Origin: Candidatus Moranbacteria bacterium CG_4_9_14_3_um_filter_45_14
Lineage (GTDB): Bacteria > Patescibacteriota > Minisyncoccia > Moranbacterales > UBA1568
Length of the DNA stretch: 10,745 bases
NCBI GenBank assembly: GCA_002790675.1
Contig: PFVP01000057.1
Location: 1 to 10,745, forward strand
Direction of reading: 5' to 3'
The position numbers and the translations under genes were made by a program. Shown here piece after piece: positions 6,340 to 10,745 of the stretch. Within the stretch, counting starts at the first letter, position 1; the number at the start of each line of letters is the position of its first letter. Under the pieces are notes generated by a model. The model made no database searches, was not told where the DNA came from, and worked only from the letters and a program-made list of their open reading frames with translations.

Positions 6340-7464
6340 CTACATTTCACGAAGTTTTTCCATAAGCTTCGCATAAAAACGCAGATTATGCAGAGAAGCA
6401 AGACTGAAAGCGAGAGATTCTTCGACACGGAACAGATGCCTCAGATAGCCCTTCGTATAGTGAGTGCAGAGCGTACAATCACACGATGGATCTACCGAAG
6501 TAAAATCTCTGGTAAATTGTTCATTATTTATATTTATTGTTTCATAAAAATCGAGGTGGTTTGAATCTATTTTTTTCCCCTCTTTCCAGACAAACAATCG
6601 TCCGTGACGACCTTCACGAGTCGGAATGACGCAATCAAACATATCCCACCCGACACTATGGAGACGGACGATGTCTTCCGGTTTCCCTACGCCCAAGGCA
6701 AAACGGATGCTGTCTTCCGGTATGAACGAAGCGAGTGCAGTCATCAGCTCACCCAAGAATTTTCCTTCCATATCCACGTGCCGACCACCCAGTCCATAGC
6801 CATCGAATCCTATTTCGATCAACCCGAGAGCGCAACGCTTCCGCTCTGAGAGAATCATCCCCCCTTGCACCACTCCAAAAAGAAGCGGGCGGGTATCATC
6901 ATCGAATGCCCGTGCTGTCACTTGTCTGTCATATTCATCACGGCAACGCTTCGCCCATCTGAGCGTGCGATCAACTGCTCGAACGATCTCCTCTTCCGAC
7001 GCATCATTGGGTCGCGGATCATCGAAGACGACCATCATATCCGTTCCGAGATCGAACTGGATCTGAATCGCACGTTCAGGGGTGAGCAGGTGTTTCGAAC
7101 CATCAAGCACCGAACGGAACTCTGCGCCATCTTCAGTAATGCGTCCCAGATCAGGGTTTTTATGAATAAGCGAATATACCTGGTATCCTCCCGAATCAGA
7201 CAATACCGGCCTGTCCCAGTGCATAAATGTATGTATTCCTCCCGCTTCTTTGATGAGCGCTTCGCCTGGCTGAAGAAAAAGATGATACGTATTGACGACA
7301 AGAGCTTCTGTACCGATTTTCTCCACATCCTCCGGAGACAGTCCTCGCACCGACGCTCTGGTCGCATCTGGCATAAAAAGGGGAGTTTGCAAACTCCCCT
7401 TTCTTGTGATGAAGACGCCTCTGCGTTTCCCCTCACTCTCTTCTCGTTGTTTCCATACTGTCAT
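6340..7464 (-). CDS. tgt: tRNA-guanine transglycosylase with altered substrate pocket
   Basis: Exchanges guanine 34 of GUN-anticodon tRNAs for preQ1 or queuine. The 374-residue TIM-barrel protein keeps the catalytic pair: general acid/base D90 in SDSGGYQV (89-96) and nucleophile D277 in FDCV, followed by PTREGRHG. It also keeps base-binding D148 and Q200, and the zinc site C328-X-C330-XX-C333 with H359. The pocket differs from textbook bacterial enzymes. The position normally Cys after DE is Pro150 (FDDP), and the usual GGLAVGE loop reads GGRHVDMEGK (226-235) with extra residues. A strong Shine-Dalgarno sequence, AGGAGG, stands 4 bases before the ATG. The gene starts 12 bases after the surface-protein gene and is probably in its operon. 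A perfect 26-base palindrome lies within its early coding region. No queuosine-synthesis genes are in the window, so the base it inserts is unknown. Confidence 0.93.
   Translation of the reverse strand: MTVWKQREESEGKRRGVFITRKGSLQTPLFMPDATRASVRGLSPEDVEKIGTEALVVNTYHLFLQPGEALIKEAGGIHTFMHWDRPVLSDSGGYQVYSLIHKNPDLGRITEDGAEFRSVLDGSKHLLTPERAIQIQFDLGTDMMVVFDDPRPNDASEEEIVRAVDRTLRWAKRCRDEYDRQVTARAFDDDTRPLLFGVVQGGMILSERKRCALGLIEIGFDGYGLGGRHVDMEGKFLGELMTALASFIPEDSIRFALGVGKPEDIVRLHSVGWDMFDCVIPTREGRHGRLFVWKEGKKIDSNHLDFYETININNEQFTRDFTSVDPSCDCTLCTHYTKGYLRHLFRVEESLAFSLASLHNLRFYAKLMEKLREM
7377..7402 (-). terminator. Perfect palindrome with U-tract inside tgt, terminator-like
   Basis: Both 13-base arms match perfectly. 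On the tgt mRNA the stem GGGGAGTT, loop TGCA, stem AACTCCCC is followed directly by TTTTT, which has the shape of an intrinsic terminator. It begins about 62 bases into the tgt reading frame (residues 21-30, KGSLQTPLF). It may attenuate tgt expression or be a by-product of conserved codons. Function is not shown. Confidence 0.35.
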
Positions 7465-7476
7465 ACTCCCTCCTCT

Positions 7477-9405
7477 CTAGTCAGCTTTCTCCACCATACT
7501 CGCATTATTGGAAAAAGAGCCGTACACGGAATCATCACCGAGGGTGTTGGACTGTCTTCCTTTCTCGACACGGATATCTTGTTTGATGAACGTATCATAA
7601 GCGGTGAGCACGATGCTGTTTATCAGATCCAGTGTGTTCCCGATCTGATCCGAGCCAGGAAGAACGGATACCTGGAAAACAATTTCGTGTGGCTTCCCTT
7701 CCGTCGCTGAAAATGTTCCTAATTCCCAGACAAGCTCATTGCTCCGTTCATTGTATGTGAGCACCTCTTCCGGCTTGAAGTATTTCCCGGCATAACGCAC
7801 GCCTGTCGGAAGCGTGATCACAACACGCGCTGACCTGAGATCATTTGAGGAGTTGGTCACGTTCAAATGTATGGTATAACTCGTTTCTTGTCCAGCTTTG
7901 GGCGGGATAGGACCGCTATTAGGAAAAATAGTATCAGTATAGAGAGTACTCACACTTACCACCACCGAAGACTGCAACTTCACGTATAAATTATCGCTTG
8001 CGATTATTTTGTTCGCTCCGATGGGTGTCGGAACGTCAAGACTGTCTATTTTGGCAACAGTCTTGATGGAAAGATTTTTCCCGCTGTTCACATCGATCTT
8101 CTCCAACACCGGTACGTTGAAAAATACATCTCCTTCATCTCCCGGTGCCAATTTTCCCAGTTCAGGAACATCAGAAGCTTTCCACACGATCACTCTGCGA
8201 GCTGGATCATAAGCGCCATTCTCCACCAGAAGCCGATTGACATCGAGAAAAGTCGGATCGATTTCAACGGTGATGATAGCATCGCGCAAACCGATATTCC
8301 CATCATTCCTATAATGGATGGCATATTGCAAAACATCGCCGGCTTTCACCGCGATATCCGTGAGACGGTTGACTGATTGAGAAATAGAAAGAGGTGAAAC
8401 AATCATCTGAATCTGTCGATCGTTCGCTTCGTATGAAACGAATTTTCCGTCACCTCCGAAAAAACCGATGGTACCGCGAATGGTTTTATATTCCTGACTC
8501 TTCCCGATGATCACTCCGTGGATAGTGATTTTCCCTTTGGCGCCGACAGACAGATTCCCTACATACCAGACGGATTCCCCTTCCGATGGCGCCGGTTCGG
8601 CACTCACAAAACGGAAACCGTCAGGATATTCCGCTTTCACCCGCAGATTGGAAAATGACAAATCACTCTTGTTGCTATACTCAAAGAGGTATTCGACATC
8701 CTGACCGGTCGCGAGTTCGAGTGGTGCCGTGATTTCGAGAGAAAGCGGTGAAGAACCTACGGTTACGGTAAGTTGTGTCGCTTTTTCAAGTATGGTTGAT
8801 ACATTACTCGGGGAATAACGAAGTATCGCACGCAAATCCAGCTTGTCCCCTTTGGAACCATAGAATTTCCCTTTTACCATTATCTTCCCTTGAGCCCTCG
8901 CTGATATTTTTCCGATAGGAATTTCTGCCCGTGATCCACTGACGCGCATCGTATTTTCGGCCTGCAGATGAAATGTTTCCGGATATGTGAGAATAAGCGT
9001 CATATTGTCCAATCCTGCCCAGTTATCATTGGCATACGTGACTGTAAAGGTCGTCACCTCGACACTCGCGACATCTTTCGGACCGGAAATCGATACGACA
9101 ACCTGATTTTCACTGAAAATCATCGTACGTATCTTGATGACCGTCCCCCCGAGCAGGAGGATAACCGCCAACCCTCCCAGAAAGAAAGCTATTTTTTTCG
9201 TTCGCTTGTTCGTTGCGACGTCCGTCAACACTTTGATCGGATCAGTTTTCGGAACAGGAGCCTGCCATTCTTCATCTTTTCGGAATTGCCCTTCGACATT
9301 CAAATCAGTTCCGCCACGTTCCGGATCAAATGGGGTATGCTTCTCCGTACGATCGAGATGGATATCACGGCCATACAGTTTTTCATTCAGATCTTCAAGA
9401 GCCAT
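7477..9405 (-). CDS. Membrane-anchored surface protein with four Ig-like (DUF11-type) domains
   Basis: A 642-residue protein with a charged, proline-containing N-terminal segment (1-70), presumably cytoplasmic. One strong transmembrane helix follows at about 72-91 (FFLGGLAVILLLGGTVI) and then a large, presumably extracellular, beta-rich region. I see four related units, each with a 'Y-x-N ... L ... v-x-x-P-x-x-F/V' core: TYANDNWAGL (near 129), EYSNKSDLSF (near 241), HYRNDGNIGL (near 369) and NVTNSSNDLR (near 513). This resembles DUF11/conserved-repeat surface domains. Each unit ends with a 'v-W-x-x-G-x-L/ls' or 'ig-k-is' type strand. No cysteine-rich or enzymatic motif is seen. It is transcribed ahead of tgt, 12 bases apart, from a candidate promoter at 9440-9468. 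A role in the cell envelope or in host contact is inferred only from topology. Confidence 0.8.
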   Translation of the reverse strand: MALEDLNEKLYGRDIHLDRTEKHTPFDPERGGTDLNVEGQFRKDEEWQAPVPKTDPIKVLTDVATNKRTKKIAFFLGGLAVILLLGGTVIKIRTMIFSENQVVVSISGPKDVASVEVTTFTVTYANDNWAGLDNMTLILTYPETFHLQAENTMRVSGSRAEIPIGKISARAQGKIMVKGKFYGSKGDKLDLRAILRYSPSNVSTILEKATQLTVTVGSSPLSLEITAPLELATGQDVEYLFEYSNKSDLSFSNLRVKAEYPDGFRFVSAEPAPSEGESVWYVGNLSVGAKGKITIHGVIIGKSQEYKTIRGTIGFFGGDGKFVSYEANDRQIQMIVSPLSISQSVNRLTDIAVKAGDVLQYAIHYRNDGNIGLRDAIITVEIDPTFLDVNRLLVENGAYDPARRVIVWKASDVPELGKLAPGDEGDVFFNVPVLEKIDVNSGKNLSIKTVAKIDSLDVPTPIGANKIIASDNLYVKLQSSVVVSVSTLYTDTIFPNSGPIPPKAGQETSYTIHLNVTNSSNDLRSARVVITLPTGVRYAGKYFKPEEVLTYNERSNELVWELGTFSATEGKPHEIVFQVSVLPGSDQIGNTLDLINSIVLTAYDTFIKQDIRVEKGRQSNTLGDDSVYGSFSNNASMVEKAD

Positions 9406-9439
9406 ATTTTTTGTTCAATATTTGTATTTGTCTCCTACA

Positions 9440-9468
9440 ATTTTATCAGAAATGAGGGGTTTTCACAA
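9440..9468 (-). promoter_or_regulatory. Candidate promoter for the surface-protein/tgt operon
   Basis: On the minus strand, TTGTGA (9463-9468) is followed after 17 bases by TAAAAT (9440-9445). The -10 is preceded by TGA, giving an extended -10 (TGN). Matches are 4/6 and 5/6. Initiation would fall near 9433. An AGGAG around 9433-9437 lies at the start site, about 25 bases from the ATG at 9405, too far to act as a normal ribosome-binding site. Confidence 0.5.
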
Positions 9469-9472
9469 CTCA

Positions 9473-10195
9473 TCAATGCATAATCCACTGAAAGAAACGC
9501 ATAACGACGAGATTCACCTCACGCAATCCTCCTTCTGTTATCTTCACTCGAGAAAATGTATCTAAACGATTGCAGAGGAAAAGTCTGATGAGTTTTATCG
9601 TGTTCTCACTGACAGGGAAAGCGCCTTCCGTGGTATGGATATATTTCTCGGCCAGTATACCACCGGCACTCGGGCTGAAGAAGTATCGTTCTCCCGATCG
9701 CACCTTTTCTCCCGATACGGCGCATTGACCGGTTTCGATCGTATACCCCAGATGCGCGAAAAGCTGTACGAGGAAACCCTCCGTCAACAAAAATATCTTC
9801 TCTTTTTTCCCCTCTTTCGCCAGATCATCTGTCAAAGAGAGGTATTCTCCGAGCAATTGGAAGAGTGCCCGATCCAGCTCATCCCATCCGACTAAACGCT
9901 CGAAAATATTAATGGTTTCGAGTACACGCTTCAAAATATCCCCATCCATACGCAGATACAAAAAATTCTTTTCCGCTACCGCTCCAGCGATTCTCCCTGT
10001 TCCACGTCCTTTGACCACGATAACGAACCCCTGCATCAGAGTTTCGAGCTGTCCGGCCAGTTTGGCCTCAGACTTCCGTACGCCTTTGGCTACCAGCGAA
10101 ACTTTGCCGGCTGTCTCCGTATACAGCGTATACAGACGATCGGTTTCCCCGACCTCTTTCTTCCTCAGGATAATGGCATTGTAACGGATTTCCAT
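9473..10195 (-). CDS. recO: DNA repair protein RecO, zinc site degenerate
   Basis: RecO helps RecR load RecA onto SSB-coated single-stranded DNA in the RecF pathway. This 240-residue protein has the expected N-terminal OB fold (about 1-80, opening 'YNAIILRKKEVGETDRLYTL', with KGVRKSEAKLAGQLE at 37-51). A helical domain follows with ERLVGWDELDRALFQLL (99-115) and FLVQLFAHLGY (141-151). The family's four-cysteine zinc module is degraded. Only C158 remains; the partner positions read S161, A182 and Y185 in CAVS...GGILAEKY. Such loss is seen in some RecO proteins and need not abolish function. The ATG lies about 28 bases downstream of structured element B. No Shine-Dalgarno sequence and no convincing promoter are seen in the short spacer. 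The surface-protein gene follows after 67 bases. Confidence 0.9.
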   Translation of the reverse strand: MEIRYNAIILRKKEVGETDRLYTLYTETAGKVSLVAKGVRKSEAKLAGQLETLMQGFVIVVKGRGTGRIAGAVAEKNFLYLRMDGDILKRVLETINIFERLVGWDELDRALFQLLGEYLSLTDDLAKEGKKEKIFLLTEGFLVQLFAHLGYTIETGQCAVSGEKVRSGERYFFSPSAGGILAEKYIHTTEGAFPVSENTIKLIRLFLCNRLDTFSRVKITEGGLREVNLVVMRFFQWIMH

Positions 10196-10223
10196 TGAAT
10201 ATTTTTAGTAAAGATTCTTAGAG

Positions 10224-10372
10224 AGACATCTGACGGCAAGCAATCTTCCAGAGAGACACTCGTCCGTCCAGCGACGGACTTCACTCCTAAAACTTTTGCG
10301 ATCTGGCGAAACGCCGGAACCATGCTCGCAAAAGTTTCAAGCCTCTCTGAAAAATTCTTGCCGCAGATGTCT
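10224..10372 (-). ncRNA. Structured element B: candidate non-coding RNA, copy 2
   Basis: This is the second copy of the element at 6166-6309, in opposite orientation between the Nudix gene and recO. Its helices, in window coordinates, are as follows. P1 is 10224-10240 with 10357-10372 (16 pairs, one bulged A at 10233). P2 is CAGAGAG 10249-10255 with 10343-10349. P3 is 10290-10301 with 10326-10337, 12 perfect pairs. P4 is 10302-10308 with 10312-10318. P5 is GTCCGTC 10262-10268 with 10273-10279. Relative to copy A, P5 changes T-A to C-G, P4 changes two A/T pairs to G-C, P2 swaps T-A for A-T, and P3 grows by one base on both arms. P1 sequences outside the shared CAAG/CTTG differ entirely yet still pair. 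If transcribed on the minus strand it would lie just upstream of recO and could be a leader or a separate RNA. Confidence 0.6.
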
Positions 10373-10393
10373 TGATTGCGTTGCCTCAAAAAA

Positions 10394-10745
10394 CTACAAT
10401 AAATTCAAATAATCAAGGCACAGGTAGGCTCCCTCGATGTCCGTCATCTGTCCGGTACGGATATGCTTGCGAAATTCCTCCAGACTCATCAGTATCGCTT
10501 CCACTTCTTCTCCGTTGTCTTCAACTTGTGGTTCAGAAATTTTTTCACATTGTGTTATGACGAAAAAGTTTTTCGTATATGTCGAATACGCATCGGGCAA
10601 AATCTCCGCAACGAATTGGACATCACCTGTATAGCCAGTTTCTTCAAGCAACTCACGTTTCATTGCATCCTCCTTCATTTCATCCCCGTTCATTCCGCCA
10701 CCGGGCATTTCTATCAACACTTTTCCCGGACCAGGACGAAATTGT
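10394..10745 (-). CDS. Nudix hydrolase, ADP-ribose pyrophosphatase-like (5' end outside window)
   Basis: The reading frame stays open to the right edge, so only the C-terminal 117 or so residues are present. The first visible residues, QFRPGPGKVLIEMPGGGM, match the ADP-ribose pyrophosphatase/NudF-type pattern in which an arginine- and proline-containing strand precedes the Nudix helix. The GTG at 10720 is therefore internal, not a start. The Nudix box is textbook: G, five residues, E, seven residues, RELLEETGY, with REXXEE intact. The family hydrolyses nucleoside diphosphate derivatives such as ADP-ribose to AMP and ribose 5-phosphate. The substrate cannot be fixed from this fragment. It belongs to a different Nudix subfamily from the domain in the fusion gene at 3098-4753. 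Element B follows its stop by 21 bases. Confidence 0.88.
   Translation of the reverse strand, partial: QFRPGPGKVLIEMPGGGMNGDEMKEDAMKRELLEETGYTGDVQFVAEILPDAYSTYTKNFFVITQCEKISEPQVEDNGEEVEAILMSLEEFRKHIRTGQMTDIEGAYLCLDYLNLL

Noticed and set aside
6207..6428. A 73-codon open frame on the minus strand covering element A and the end of tgt
   Set aside because: It runs through the tgt 3' end in another frame, has no homologous frame in element B and no recognisable features.
6865..7710. A 281-codon open frame on the plus strand opposite tgt and the surface-protein gene
   Set aside because: It lies antisense to two well-supported genes, its translation is low-complexity-like with no motif, and it has no ribosome-binding site.
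10224..10372. Element B as a simple bidirectional terminator for the Nudix gene
   Set aside because: It is a multi-helix structure without a U-tract after the outer stem, and its shared sequence with element A extends to loops and junctions, which terminators do not conserve.
10165..10389. A 74-codon open frame on the minus strand through element B, overlapping the recO start
   Set aside because: The equivalent frame in copy A is broken by a stop after about ten codons, and differences between copies follow base pairing rather than synonymous positions. Better explained as an open frame by chance across a structured element.

Overview
The window looks like a chromosomal segment of a Patescibacteria/CPR-type bacterium, most likely Parcubacteria-like. 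This is inferred from several features. The housekeeping enzymes are stripped down: RsmI lacks its C-terminal domain and RecO has lost its zinc site. The Tgt is divergent, and there is a large surface protein with an N-terminal anchor and repeated Ig-like domains. Genes are tightly packed. UGA is used as a stop (AI-2E gene, recO), so the code is standard, unlike Gracilibacteria or Absconditabacteria. No 16S rRNA or other taxonomic marker is present, so the assignment is tentative.

Every protein gene lies on the minus strand. Read in transcription order from right to left they are: a Nudix hydrolase cut by the window edge; a 198-base gap holding structured element B; recO; a four-domain surface protein followed by tgt, behind a promoter in the recO/surface-protein gap; a 246-base gap holding structured element A and a promoter for glyS; glyS; an AT-rich Nudix plus SAH-hydrolase-like fusion gene; an M16 zinc protease; an AI-2E family membrane protein; and rsmI, whose start overlaps the preceding stop.

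Most of the content is translation and maintenance: glycyl-tRNA synthetase, tRNA wobble modification, 16S rRNA methylation and recombination repair. Envelope functions come from the surface protein, the transporter-like protein and the protease.

Two things stand out. First, the gaps at 6166-6309 and 10224-10372 carry two diverged, oppositely oriented copies of one element of about 145 bases. By hand about 94 of 122 core columns are identical. Both fold into the same branched structure, and many of the differences are compensated across stems. This points to a repeated structured RNA, or a mobile palindromic element, that I do not recognise. Second, the 551-residue protein at 3098-4753 joins an intact Nudix domain to an adenosylhomocysteinase-like domain. 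That domain keeps its NAD-binding motif but has lost much of the hydrolase active site. The gene is clearly more AT-rich than its neighbours and sits 8 bases behind glyS, which suggests an acquired accessory gene.
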